NCBI GenBank assembly: GCA_902786745.1
Contig: CADADR010000001.1
Coordinates: forward strand, 186,001-250,000
Reading direction: 5' to 3'
Source of the DNA: an uncultured Bacteroidia bacterium
GTDB taxonomy: Bacteria > Bacteroidota > Bacteroidia > Bacteroidales > F082
Length of the DNA stretch: 64,000 nucleotides
The notes under the pieces are model-generated. The model saw only the letters and a program-made list of their open reading frames with translations. It had not been told where the DNA came from and made no database searches. Positions within the stretch are counted from its first letter, which is position 1, and the number at the start of each line of letters is the position of its first letter. Below are positions 24,571 through 34,270 of this stretch, piece by piece. The position numbers were made by a program, and so were the translations under genes.

Positions 24571-27500
24571 ATGTCTGCACCAAACAAATTGATAGAGAAA
24601 ATTGAGGGCTTCACGCGGAAGTACTACCTCAACCGCCTGATACAAGGCGTGTTGGTGGGTGCCGTGTTGTGGATTGTCTTCTATCTGCTCATCAATGGGT
24701 TGGAATATTTCTCTTGGTTTCCACCCAAAGGCCGCTTTGTGCTCTTCCTGTTTTTGCTGGCAGGTAGCGCTTTTGTTTTGGTGTACCATTTCCTCATCCC
24801 ACTCGTCAACCTCATCCGTTTCCGAAAGAAGATGTCGGTGGAACAAGCCTCGGTGATGATCGGCAAGTTCTTCCCTGAAATCAAGGATAAGCTACTGAAT
24901 ACCATACAGTTGAGCAACCAAGCGGCCTCCGATGCCGACAATGCCCTCTTGGCAGCCACCATCGAGCAGCGTAGTGCCCGCCTCTCCCCTATCCGGTTCT
25001 CCGATGCTGTCGACCTGCGTGGCAACTTGAAATATCTTGGCATCTTTTTCGGTTCGCTCCTTTTATTAATCGCCTTGATGGTGTTTTTGCCGTCGTTTGC
25101 CGTGCAACCCACACAGCGCATCGTCAACTACGAGCAACATTTCGAGAAGCCCCTACCCTACCAAGTGGAAATTGAACAGGACGACATTGAGACCACACAA
25201 GGTAAGGAGGTGAAGTTCAACATACACGTCACGGGCGATCGCATCCCCGATGCTTTTTATGTGAAAAGTGAATTGGGGCAACAACTGATGACCAAAGGCT
25301 CGGCCAACGATTTCAGTTACACGTTCAAGAACCTGTTCAACGATTTGACCTTTAATGTCATTGGTGGCGAGTACACCAGCCGTCCCCTGCATATCACTGT
25401 ACACCCCAACCCTACCCTACTCTCCTACCGTTGCGAGTTACGTTATCCTTCCTATATCCACCGCACCAACGAGACCCTGGATGCCAAGACACGACTCATC
25501 GTCCCGCAAGGCACCAGCCTCACCTTCAGCTTTACCACACGCGACACCGAGCAGATGTCCGTCACCCGCGACTCTCTCACTACTGACCTGACGGCCAATG
25601 ACGATGTTTTTGCCTATCAGTTTGTCGCGGCACAAAACACCAAGTTCGAGGTACAAGTGCAGAACACCTGGAACCAAAACATAGAGCCCCTACCCTTCTC
25701 TGTTGACGTCATTCCCGATGCTTATCCTGATATCCGTGTGGAGTCGTTCGACGAACAGCTCTCTGACGATGTTTATTTCTCAGGCCTCGTCACCGACGAC
25801 TATGGCTTCAGCAAGCTCACCTTCAACTGCATCGTCAAGGAACCCATAGAAAAGAACATTGTCAAGACGGTGCCTTTGGATACCAAGCAGACCCGCAGTT
25901 CATTCTTCTATCAGTTCAACATGGACGATCTTGGCATCATGCCAGGACAAAACATGGAAGTCTATTTTGTGGTGTGGGACAACGACGGATTCCACGGACC
26001 CAAGTCGAAGCGGTCGGAGACCTTCTCCTATTACAAGCCTTCGGAAGCGGCTTTGGACAGCATCGCCGACCAGCAGTCGGAAGACATCATGGAACGCCTG
26101 CAAGAGAAGTCGCAAGAGGCTGACAAACTGCAAGACGAAATCGAAAAGATGCTGCAAGACCTCATCCAGAAGAAAGACTTGGATTGGTCGGACAAGGAGA
26201 AGATGAAAGACCTGCTTGAAAAACAGCAAAAGATCCAAGATGAATGGAACAAATTGCAAGAGGAGCAGGAAAAACTTGAGGACTTCATGAAAGAGCACGA
26301 CTTGGGCAATGAAGACCTCATCAAGAAACAGGAGCAGATCAACAAACTCTTCGACGAGGTAATCCCCGAAGAGCTGAAGAAGATGATGGAGCAAATCGAC
26401 AAGTTGCTTGAAGAGATGCCGCGCGAGCAGATGCAGCAGATGATGAAGGACATCAAGAAAAACAACCAGTCGATGCAGGAGCTCCTCGACCGCAACCTCT
26501 CGCTTTTGGAGCAACTGAAGATGGAAAAAGACCTCAACGACTTGGCCAATAAACTGGACAAACTTGGCGAGGAATTGCAGAAGCAAGAGGCTGAAAACCA
26601 GAATAAAGCAGGGGAGGAGAACGAGCAAAAATCGGCCGAGGAAGCCAAGGAGCAATTCGACAAGATGATGGACGAACTCGACCAACTCCTGGAAAAGAAC
26701 CAAGAGCTGCAGCAGCCCTTCGACATGCAAAAGGACGAGGAGATGCAGGAGAGCATCGACCAAGACCTGCAAGATGCCATGCAGAACGAGCAAAACAGCC
26801 AGCAGCAACAGTCGCAGCAGAAGAAACAGAATGCCGGCCAAAAGATGCAGCAGATGGCCAACAACATGATGATGCAAATGCAGATGCAAGGCATGCAACA
26901 GATGGCCGAAGACGCCCACCTGATGCGCGTTTTGCTCGAAAACGTGGTACACGCTTCACATGAGCAGGAAGACCTAATGACTGAGATTGGTAGTATGCGC
27001 ACTGACGACCCCTCGTTGGTCGAAAAGATCATCCATCAGAAGGAAGTGGCCGACAACTTCAATATGGTCCGTGACTCCTTGCGCAGCATGGCTATGCGTC
27101 AGCCTATGGTACAGAATTTCGTCTTCGATGAGCTGCATACCATCGAAACACAGACAGAAAACGCCATGAAATACCTCAACGACTTGAAGCTATCGCAGGC
27201 TATTCGTCATCAACAGACCGCCATGATGTCGATGAACAACCTGGCATTAATGCTGGCTGAGTCGTTGGAAAACATGGAGAATAGCATGGAATCCATGGGC
27301 ATGCCAATGGCCTGTCCCATGCCCAAACAAGGCCAAGGCCAACAAAGCATGCAAAGGATGCAGCAGCTGCAACAACAACTCAGCGAGCAACTGAAGCAAA
27401 TGCAGCAACAGATGGAACAGGGGCAACAAACACCGAATTCCATGAGTGAAGAGTTTGCCCGCATGGCCGCCGAACAGGAGATGCTGCGCCAAGGCATGCA

Positions 27501-27870
27501 GCAGATGCTCAACGAAATGAAGGAAAACGGACAAATCGGCGACGACGGACTCAACGAAATCATCAAGGACATGGAGAAGTTGGAAGAGGAGTTGGTGAAC
27601 AAGAAGATCAACCGGCAGATGATTGAACGCAGCCAGCGCATCGAATCACGCATGCTGGAGTCGCAAAAGGCACAGGAGAAACGTGAACAAGAGGAGAAAC
27701 GCAAGTCGAACGAGTACAAAGGCTCGCAGTTCGAACGTAAGATCGACGAGTATCTCTATGAGCAGTCACTCAAGAAAAACCAAGAGTTCCTGCGCAGCAA
27801 CCCCATCGAATACGCACCTTATTACAAAGATAAGATCAACGAATATTACCTGAAGAAAAACACGCATTGA
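24571..27870 (+). CDS. DUF4175-like large membrane-anchored coiled-coil protein
   Basis: The frame is open from 24454 inside the tRNA, but the ATG at 24571 follows a -7 box and starts a sensible N-terminus (SAPNKLIEKIEGFTRKYYLNRL). 1099 residues. Two N-terminal membrane segments (about 25-47 and 58-80) and a third near 155-175 are followed by beta-sandwich-like periplasmic domains (about 190-480). A very long Gln/Glu/Lys/Met-rich coiled-coil region runs from about 520 to the end, with runs such as QQQQSQQKKQ and many MQQM. DUF4175 proteins are found widely in Bacteroidota and alphaproteobacteria without known function. The skewed composition of the coiled coil produces long false frames on the opposite strand. 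Confidence 0.82.
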   Translation: MSAPNKLIEKIEGFTRKYYLNRLIQGVLVGAVLWIVFYLLINGLEYFSWFPPKGRFVLFLFLLAGSAFVLVYHFLIPLVNLIRFRKKMSVEQASVMIGKFFPEIKDKLLNTIQLSNQAASDADNALLAATIEQRSARLSPIRFSDAVDLRGNLKYLGIFFGSLLLLIALMVFLPSFAVQPTQRIVNYEQHFEKPLPYQVEIEQDDIETTQGKEVKFNIHVTGDRIPDAFYVKSELGQQLMTKGSANDFSYTFKNLFNDLTFNVIGGEYTSRPLHITVHPNPTLLSYRCELRYPSYIHRTNETLDAKTRLIVPQGTSLTFSFTTRDTEQMSVTRDSLTTDLTANDDVFAYQFVAAQNTKFEVQVQNTWNQNIEPLPFSVDVIPDAYPDIRVESFDEQLSDDVYFSGLVTDDYGFSKLTFNCIVKEPIEKNIVKTVPLDTKQTRSSFFYQFNMDDLGIMPGQNMEVYFVVWDNDGFHGPKSKRSETFSYYKPSEAALDSIADQQSEDIMERLQEKSQEADKLQDEIEKMLQDLIQKKDLDWSDKEKMKDLLEKQQKIQDEWNKLQEEQEKLEDFMKEHDLGNEDLIKKQEQINKLFDEVIPEELKKMMEQIDKLLEEMPREQMQQMMKDIKKNNQSMQELLDRNLSLLEQLKMEKDLNDLANKLDKLGEELQKQEAENQNKAGEENEQKSAEEAKEQFDKMMDELDQLLEKNQELQQPFDMQKDEEMQESIDQDLQDAMQNEQNSQQQQSQQKKQNAGQKMQQMANNMMMQMQMQGMQQMAEDAHLMRVLLENVVHASHEQEDLMTEIGSMRTDDPSLVEKIIHQKEVADNFNMVRDSLRSMAMRQPMVQNFVFDELHTIETQTENAMKYLNDLKLSQAIRHQQTAMMSMNNLALMLAESLENMENSMESMGMPMACPMPKQGQGQQSMQRMQQLQQQLSEQLKQMQQQMEQGQQTPNSMSEEFARMAAEQEMLRQGMQQMLNEMKENGQIGDDGLNEIIKDMEKLEEELVNKKINRQMIERSQRIESRMLESQKAQEKREQEEKRKSNEYKGSQFERKIDEYLYEQSLKKNQEFLRSNPIEYAPYYKDKINEYYLKKNTH

Positions 27871-27871
27871 G

Positions 27872-28291
27872 ATGATCAGATTCAGCACATTGGACGTGGA
27901 TATGCCGCCCGTTGAACCCCAACGCGACAAGGCTTGGATAAGCCAGGTGGTGGAAAGCTACGGCAAGACGGTAGGGGAGTTGTATTATTATTTCTGCAGC
28001 GACGAGAAACTGCTGGAGATCAACAGGGAGCGCCTTGGCCACGACTTCTATACCGACATCGTCACCTTCCCACTGACCGATTGTGAAAGCGTGTTATCGA
28101 GCGAGTTCTGCATCAGCATCGACCGCATCAAGGAGAACGCCGTGACCTTTGGTCGCAGCTATGAGAGCGAATTACATCGTGTCATCATTCACGGTGTGTT
28201 GCATCTTATAGGTTTCGATGACCTAACGGATGAAGAGGAGAAAGAAATGCGTGAAAAAGAGGAAGAAGCACTGAAATTGTTATTTAGTTAA
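27872..28291 (+). CDS. ybeY: Endoribonuclease YbeY (rRNA maturation)
   Basis: 139 residues, normal for YbeY. The metal motif HGVLHLIGFDD occupies residues 110-120: the first two His are present but the third ligand of the E. coli type (His) is Asp here, a variation I believe is common in Bacteroidota. Other family marks are DFYTDIVTFPL and EFCISIDRIKENA. The enzyme acts on 16S rRNA 3' ends and in ribosome quality control. It begins one base after the DUF4175 stop, so the two are translationally close. Confidence 0.88.
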   Translation: MIRFSTLDVDMPPVEPQRDKAWISQVVESYGKTVGELYYYFCSDEKLLEINRERLGHDFYTDIVTFPLTDCESVLSSEFCISIDRIKENAVTFGRSYESELHRVIIHGVLHLIGFDDLTDEEEKEMREKEEEALKLLFS

Positions 28292-28316
28292 TTGATTATC
28301 AAATACTTATATGGAT

Positions 28317-28332
28317 TGTTTCCCGTGAAACA
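28317..28332. promoter_or_regulatory. parS-like site upstream of mnmG
   Basis: TGTTTCCCGTGAAACA matches the bacterial parS consensus TGTTNCACGTGAAACA at all but one position (C for A at position 7). It lies 12 bases before the mnmG start. A second one-mismatch site follows the gene. parS is the binding site of ParB, usually placed near the origin. Confidence 0.55.
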
Positions 28333-28344
28333 CTGACAAAGAGC

Positions 28345-30216
28345 ATGTATTTTGAACCATATGATATCATCGTTGTAGGCGCCGGTCACGCCGGATGCGA
28401 AGCGGCAGCGGCGGCGGCCAATATGGGCAGTAAGGTCCTGCTCGTTACCATGGACCTGCGGCTGTTTGCCTCCATGTCGTGCAACCCCGCCATGGGCGGT
28501 ATCGCCAAAGGACAAATCGTCCGCGAAATCGACGCCATGGGCGGCTATTCTGGCATTGTCAGCGACCGCACCATGATCCAATTCAGGATGCTCAACAAAT
28601 CGAAAGGACCCGCCATGTGGAGTCCACGGTGCCAAAGCGACAAGATGATGTTCTCTGCCGAGTGGCGCAGCCTACTGGAAAAGACACCCAACCTCGACTT
28701 CTGGCAGGACACCGTAACGGGTCTATTGATCGAAGGCGACCAAGTGAAAGGCGTAAAAACCATGATGGGAGGGGAGATCCAGAGTAAAGCCGTTATCCTG
28801 ACCAATGGCACCTTCTTGAACGGTTTAATACATATCGGCGAACAGCATTTTCCGGGTGGCAGAATGGGTGAGGTGGCCAGTCATGGCATCACCGAGCAGC
28901 TCAAAGAGTATGGCTTTGAAGCCAAGCGGTTGAAGACCGGCACTCCAGTTCGTATCGACGGCCGCACCATCGATTTCAGCAAACTCATCGAGCAAAAGGG
29001 AGATGAAGAAGTGGTCGGATTCTCCTACACAGAACCGTTTAAGAACAGCAAGCAAAGGAGTTGTTGGATCGCACACACATCGTTAAAGGTTCATGAAACG
29101 CTGCGCAAAGGGTTCAAATACTCACCCATGTTTAACGGCAGAATACAAGGTGTAGGACCCAGATATTGCCCCAGCATTGAAGATAAAATTGAACGATTCG
29201 CAGGGAAAGACAGCCATCAACTCTTTGTGGAGCCCGAAGGCTGGACCACCGAGGAATACTACCTCAACGGTTTTAGTTCTTCCTTGCCGGATTATATCCA
29301 ATATGAAGCCTTACGACAAATAGAAGGCTTCGAAAATGCAAAGATCTTCCGACCTGGATATGCCATCGAATACGATTATTTCCCACCTGAGCAGCTACAC
29401 CATTCCTTGGAAACAAGACTCGTGCATGGCTTATACTTTGCCGGGCAAATCAACGGAACAACGGGTTATGAGGAAGCCGCTTGTCAAGGCATGATGGCGG
29501 GTATCAATGCGACACTGTCATTGAAAGATGAACAGCCACTGGTTCTTTCGAGAACACAAGCTTATATAGGTGTACTAATCGACGATCTCGTCACAAAAGG
29601 CGTTGATGAACCCTATAGGATGTTCACGAGTAGGGCAGAGTATAGAATCCTACTCAGACAAGACAACGCCGATGCACGTCTCACAGAACTATCATATAAG
29701 TTAGGGTTGGCCAAGGAAGAACGGTACCAAAAATACCTGGAAAAACTGCGGAAAGTAGAAGAGATAAAACAATTCTTGAACGATACTTACGTTTATCCTA
29801 AAGAGATTAATGGTCTACTAGACCAAAAAGAAAGCTCCAGAATAGACCAAAAGATGAGGCTTTCTTATTTACTCCTGAGGCCACAACTCGAGCTAGCGGA
29901 TATAATTGAAACGGTTCCTGCATTGGAACAATACAAAACACAAGATAGATTTACAAAAGAATGTCTCGAAGAGACAGAAATACAAATCAAATACGACAGT
30001 TACATACAAAAAGAATATGAATTAGCAGATAAACTAAACCGACTAGAGAACATAAAACTCCCCATCGATTTTGACTACCATACTATTCAATCACTATCAT
30101 ACGAATGCCGCGAGAAACTGAACCGCTACAAACCGGAAACACTAGGTCAAGCGTCAAGAATTAGCGGTATTTCGCCAGCTGATATAAACGTATTAGCCAT
30201 ATTTTTAGGTAGATAG
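28345..30216 (+). CDS. mnmG: tRNA uridine-5-carboxymethylaminomethyl modification enzyme MnmG (GidA)
   Basis: 623 residues, normal length. The FAD-binding loop IIVVGAGHAGCEAAAAAANMG is at residues 8-28, the conserved SCNPAMGGIAKGQIVREIDAMGG at about 46-68, and the C-terminal half has TSRAEYRILLRQDNADARLT and ASRISGISPADINVLAIFL. With MnmE it makes the cmnm5 modification at the wobble uridine of several tRNAs. The gene is flanked on both sides by parS-like 16-mers; in many bacteria gidA lies close to the origin. Codon use drifts from GC-rich in the first quarter to AT-rich in the rest. Confidence 0.97.
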   Translation: MYFEPYDIIVVGAGHAGCEAAAAAANMGSKVLLVTMDLRLFASMSCNPAMGGIAKGQIVREIDAMGGYSGIVSDRTMIQFRMLNKSKGPAMWSPRCQSDKMMFSAEWRSLLEKTPNLDFWQDTVTGLLIEGDQVKGVKTMMGGEIQSKAVILTNGTFLNGLIHIGEQHFPGGRMGEVASHGITEQLKEYGFEAKRLKTGTPVRIDGRTIDFSKLIEQKGDEEVVGFSYTEPFKNSKQRSCWIAHTSLKVHETLRKGFKYSPMFNGRIQGVGPRYCPSIEDKIERFAGKDSHQLFVEPEGWTTEEYYLNGFSSSLPDYIQYEALRQIEGFENAKIFRPGYAIEYDYFPPEQLHHSLETRLVHGLYFAGQINGTTGYEEAACQGMMAGINATLSLKDEQPLVLSRTQAYIGVLIDDLVTKGVDEPYRMFTSRAEYRILLRQDNADARLTELSYKLGLAKEERYQKYLEKLRKVEEIKQFLNDTYVYPKEINGLLDQKESSRIDQKMRLSYLLLRPQLELADIIETVPALEQYKTQDRFTKECLEETEIQIKYDSYIQKEYELADKLNRLENIKLPIDFDYHTIQSLSYECREKLNRYKPETLGQASRISGISPADINVLAIFLGR

Positions 30217-30222
30217 CACAAT

Positions 30223-30238
30223 TGTTCCACATGAAACA
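30223..30238. promoter_or_regulatory. parS-like site downstream of mnmG
   Basis: TGTTCCACATGAAACA matches TGTTNCACGTGAAACA at all but one position (A for G at position 9). It lies in the 31-base gap between mnmG and the methyltransferase gene. Confidence 0.55.
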
Positions 30239-30247
30239 CAAAAAGAA

Positions 30248-31123
30248 ATGAACTACAAATGCCCATGGTGCGGATCAGAAAAAGCACAAATACACTTATG
30301 GTTAAAGGATGAATTCCTGACCCAAGAGGACTTCCAAATCTACGAATGTAAATCATGCGGTTTATTGTATACCGAACCTAGACCTAACAAAGAAGAAATC
30401 GGCAAATACTATAAATCAGAAGCATATTATAGCCACCAAGAGAATAAGAAAGGGTTGATTCCAAGGCTTTATGAGGCGGTAAAAAGCATCAACCTGAAAA
30501 CTAAATACAATCTGGCAACTAAAGGAATGCAAAAAGGAAAGGTGTTAGATATTGGCTGCGGGGTAGGAGATTTTCTATGTATTATGGATAAACAAGGTTG
30601 GGAAACAATCGGCATAGAACCATCAAAAGAGGCAAAAGAGATTGCAGAAAAGAGACTGAACCATAAAGTATTAAAGCCAGAGGACCTACAAAATCTGGAA
30701 ACGCAATCCCAAGATTTAATCACAATGTGGCATGTCTTGGAACATGTAGATGACCTAAAAGAAGAAATCCATCAAATCGAGCGCATACTAAAGCCTAAAG
30801 GTAGACTCGTTCTGGCACTTCCGAATTTTAAGTCATACGATTCACAATTCTATAACATTCACTGGGCTGCCTACGATGTACCACGACATCTGAACCATTT
30901 TTGCAAGGAATCAATAGTTAAAATATTCAAAAACAGCGAATTAGAATTAGTTAACACAGATAAACTGGGATGGGATGCCTACTACATCTCCTATATGAGC
31001 GAAACATTCAAACACCATAGATTACCCCTGTTAAGAGGCGCGTTCAGAGGGATGATTTCAAACTGCAAAGCAAGGAAGTCAAATGAATGGTCAAGTAGGG
31101 TGTATATTTTTGAGAGAAAATAA
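30248..31123 (+). CDS. Class I SAM-dependent methyltransferase with zinc-ribbon N-terminus
   Basis: 291 residues. The first 35 residues contain two Cys pairs (CPWCGSEKA ... CKSCGLLY) that look like a small zinc ribbon. The methyltransferase domain follows, with motif I KVLDIGCGVGDFLCIM (about residues 98-113), acidic loop GIEPSKEA and motif IV TMWHVLEHVDDL. This layout is that of Methyltransf_23-type enzymes often involved in modifying sugars or small molecules; the substrate is unknown. It is not RsmG, although it follows mnmG. The gene is strikingly AT-rich compared with most of the window. Confidence 0.85.
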   Translation: MNYKCPWCGSEKAQIHLWLKDEFLTQEDFQIYECKSCGLLYTEPRPNKEEIGKYYKSEAYYSHQENKKGLIPRLYEAVKSINLKTKYNLATKGMQKGKVLDIGCGVGDFLCIMDKQGWETIGIEPSKEAKEIAEKRLNHKVLKPEDLQNLETQSQDLITMWHVLEHVDDLKEEIHQIERILKPKGRLVLALPNFKSYDSQFYNIHWAAYDVPRHLNHFCKESIVKIFKNSELELVNTDKLGWDAYYISYMSETFKHHRLPLLRGAFRGMISNCKARKSNEWSSRVYIFERK

Positions 31124-31280
31124 AAAATTGAAATAAAGGCCGTTTTTAGGTCATTAGAACGATTTTTGATCAAAATAAGAAAGAACTAAGAGAAACGCTT
31201 AAAAAGAGGCTTAAAACGAAGGATTTGTAAAACACAGGGTATCAAAAGATTATAAGGTTTATCGCTAAATCGGTGGAAAA

Positions 31281-34259
31281 ATGAATACGAAAAGGAAAAC
31301 ATGGGGCTGGATTATCTTGGGGTTTGCACTCCTCGTGCTTCTTGTTACAGGAGCAGGGGCGTATTTTCTTTCTCAACCCAGAATTACAGCCAGCCTAGTG
31401 CAACACTCGGTCAAAAAGGCACAAAACGAGATCGAGTCCGTAATGGCCACCGCCACCGATTTCACGGAATATGAAAATCACAATGTCGGCATCTATGCTT
31501 TCATTAATGACTCTCTCGTTTTCTGGAACAACAATGCAGTAGGTCCCAAACTCATCAAACGAAAGGTGAAAGCCGATTGCGATACCATTTGCAATTTGCT
31601 TACAGGCGATTATTATGTAAAATCGTTTGAAAAAGGTCCCTTCCAATGCTACGCATTCAAAATCCTCAATACAACTTATAAACTTGAAAACAAATACCTT
31701 AGAAACAGATTTGTGGCTAACGAGTTGGTCGTAAACAACAAAATTGTTTTCGGCGAAAACGAAGGTTATGACATAAAATCTAAACAAGGCCATCTGCTAG
31801 CAAAAGCTAAGATAGAGCAACGAAAAGGAATAGATCCATTATATAAGAATGGATTGATCATTTTCGAATGCATTTTAGTGCTCATCGGTTTGGCATTATT
31901 GCTAACGAAAAGATCGGAGAAAAGCATCGAAAAGCATGGGGTCGAAAAAGGACTTGCACTTATTATCATCCTCGCCATAGGATTAACCTACCTATATAAC
32001 GCCATCCAAACAAAACGGGAGAACCAAGAGATGGTAAAAATGGCGCAATCACTACTTGAGAAAAGAGACATACAATTTGAAACGTCGTACTGCCAATTTG
32101 AAAAACAGCTGAAGGCCGATACCAACCTACGCGACATGGTGTTTGACCAAAGCAACGTCCTCAACGATGTCATCTTGGGCTACTGCAAGGAACTACTCTT
32201 CGACGACAACATGAAAGAGTACAACACCACAGTGACGGTATGCAAACCAAACGAAGAGATCACGATTCAACCCGAAGGCTACGTGACAGAATGCGAGACC
32301 TACTTCAACGAAAAGATAAGCAACGAAAAACAAACCCGGGTAGCAAGTGAACTCTATGTAATGGATTATTACACCTTGGATCCAAGTTATCTGGCCAAGA
32401 TAAAAATAAATTCAAGAGACACCTTACAGCAACGAACGCTCTATTTCGAGTTCTACAAGCCCATAGCACCCGAAGGATTCGGCTTCCCGCAACTCCTCAA
32501 AGAGGACAACTCACAAAAACCCTACGACTATTCGGTGGCAAACTACCGCGACAATATCCTGACCTACAAATATGGTCGCTACATCTATCCCAACTTCCTC
32601 AATAGCATGAAAGTAGGGGATAAAGAAATCAGCACAGAAGGCGGATACAAACACTACGCCATTCATAAGGACAGCAACAGCGCCTTGCTCATCAGCAAAC
32701 CCAAAAAGGAGAAATCAGCCATCATAGCGCCATTCGCATTATTCTTCTTGGGATTGCTACTACCGCTCCTTTTCATCTTATGGCTGATTAGACCCAATAA
32801 ACACAACAAATGGAAAGATAGAAGCTTCAGCCAACGCCTGCGAACCTTAGTACTCCTAACCTTAGGCATATCATTTTTAGCGGTTGGCCCAGTGACCGTG
32901 CTCTATATGCGAAGCGTCTACAACCAAAAGACAGCAGCGGCGCAATATGAGACCACCAGAACGGTATGCCAGGAAATGACGAACGATTTGGATCTGGCAA
33001 CCCTTGTTGACAAAGGCACAAGAAATACATGGAATGAAATTCTGCAGCATTATGCAGCAACGTTTTTCACCGACCTCAACTTGTACGACTTGACCGGAAA
33101 ACTAATTGCCACCACACGACAGGAAGTCTACGAACTCACGCTGCAAGCACCCATCATTAATGCGGAGGCTTTCCAAAACATGGCGCGTAACAAGAACCTG
33201 TACTACACACACAAGGAATACCTCGGAAAAGGACAATACGAGTCGGCCTACATTCCATTAACCGATGACCATGGCAACACGTTAGCCTATCTCAATACGC
33301 CATATTTCACCAGCGCCATCGACCTCCACAACGAAATCAAGAATTTCATTCTGACTTATATCAACATCATCCTCATTCTCTTAGGCGTCGCCCTGTTTTT
33401 CATATTAAGGATAACGAGACGCTTGACCCAACCCTTAGCTCTGATACAAAACAAAATGGGCGACATCAAAATCGACCAACGAAACGAACCTATCGAATGG
33501 AAAGGCGACGACGAGATAGGCGCCTTGGTCAAGCAATACAACCAACTTATCGTAGAGCTTGAAAAAAGCGCGGCTGAATTGAAACGCACCACGGCCGAGT
33601 CGGCATGGCGTGGAGTGGCACGGCAGGTAGCCCACGAAATCAAGAACTCGCTGACGCCAATGAGACTTAGCGTACAACTGTTGCAACACAACATTGAAAA
33701 CGGCAAGGCGACACCCGAACAGATACAACGCACCACCAACACATTAATCGAACAAATCGACGCCTTGTCGGACATCGCCTCGTCGTTCTCGAGCTATGCC
33801 AAGATGCCCGAAAACCATCCCGCGCCCCTCGACTTGGCAGAGCTGGTCGGCAACGTAGTGAACCTCTACGACAACGCCGAGAACATCACGTTCCACTACG
33901 ACTACGACCCCTCGCAAGACCACACCTTCAACGGCGACAAGACCAACCTCAACAGTGCGGTCAGCAACCTCGTGAAAAACGCGGTGCAGGCCATCGGCAC
34001 AAAGCCCGACGGAAAGATTGTAGTTTCGCTACAATCGACAGACACAACTTTCCTTATCAGCGTGAAAGACAATGGCAAAGGCATCAAGGAAGAAGACAAG
34101 GAGAAGATCTTCCTGCCCAACTTCACTACCAAGACCGGTGGTTCGGGCGTGGGCCTCTCGTTAACCTACAACATCGTGCAGTCGGCCGGAGGCACTATCT
34201 CGTTTGAAAGCCAGGAAGGGGAGGGGGCAACGTTTATTATAAAACTACCAAAACAATAA
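31281..34259 (+). CDS. Large membrane sensor histidine kinase (NtrY-like)
   Basis: 992 residues. There are membrane segments near residues 10-30, 193-209, 217-235, 477-498, 520-541 and 693-711, with large extracytoplasmic regions between some of them. A HAMP-like linker (RRLTQPLALIQNKMGDI) leads to the histidine box VAHEIKNSLTPMRLSVQLL (His near 785), typical of the NtrY group. The ATPase domain has the N box (LVKNAVQAIG), G1 (VKDNGKGIKEEDKEKIFLPNFTTK) and G2 (GGSGVGLSL). It should autophosphorylate in response to an envelope signal. No response regulator gene is adjacent, so its partner is elsewhere. The 157 bases upstream are AT-rich without a clear -7 box. Confidence 0.88.
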   Translation: MNTKRKTWGWIILGFALLVLLVTGAGAYFLSQPRITASLVQHSVKKAQNEIESVMATATDFTEYENHNVGIYAFINDSLVFWNNNAVGPKLIKRKVKADCDTICNLLTGDYYVKSFEKGPFQCYAFKILNTTYKLENKYLRNRFVANELVVNNKIVFGENEGYDIKSKQGHLLAKAKIEQRKGIDPLYKNGLIIFECILVLIGLALLLTKRSEKSIEKHGVEKGLALIIILAIGLTYLYNAIQTKRENQEMVKMAQSLLEKRDIQFETSYCQFEKQLKADTNLRDMVFDQSNVLNDVILGYCKELLFDDNMKEYNTTVTVCKPNEEITIQPEGYVTECETYFNEKISNEKQTRVASELYVMDYYTLDPSYLAKIKINSRDTLQQRTLYFEFYKPIAPEGFGFPQLLKEDNSQKPYDYSVANYRDNILTYKYGRYIYPNFLNSMKVGDKEISTEGGYKHYAIHKDSNSALLISKPKKEKSAIIAPFALFFLGLLLPLLFILWLIRPNKHNKWKDRSFSQRLRTLVLLTLGISFLAVGPVTVLYMRSVYNQKTAAAQYETTRTVCQEMTNDLDLATLVDKGTRNTWNEILQHYAATFFTDLNLYDLTGKLIATTRQEVYELTLQAPIINAEAFQNMARNKNLYYTHKEYLGKGQYESAYIPLTDDHGNTLAYLNTPYFTSAIDLHNEIKNFILTYINIILILLGVALFFILRITRRLTQPLALIQNKMGDIKIDQRNEPIEWKGDDEIGALVKQYNQLIVELEKSAAELKRTTAESAWRGVARQVAHEIKNSLTPMRLSVQLLQHNIENGKATPEQIQRTTNTLIEQIDALSDIASSFSSYAKMPENHPAPLDLAELVGNVVNLYDNAENITFHYDYDPSQDHTFNGDKTNLNSAVSNLVKNAVQAIGTKPDGKIVVSLQSTDTTFLISVKDNGKGIKEEDKEKIFLPNFTTKTGGSGVGLSLTYNIVQSAGGTISFESQEGEGATFIIKLPKQ

Positions 34260-34270
34260 GAACAAAATAC

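Noticed and set aside
25900-27032. Long Leu/His-rich and Ser/Cys-rich frames opposite the DUF4175 gene
   Set aside because: They arise from antisense reading of Gln/Glu/Lys/Met codons of the coiled coil; low-complexity, no start signals.
30248-31123. rsmG (gidB) beside mnmG
   Set aside because: The methyltransferase is longer, has an N-terminal Cys4 ribbon and a Methyltransf_23-like motif I; it does not read like RsmG.
31124-31280. Regulatory element or small gene between methyltransferase and sensor kinase
   Set aside because: The 157-base gap is AT-rich; I found no convincing hairpin, promoter box or open frame in it.
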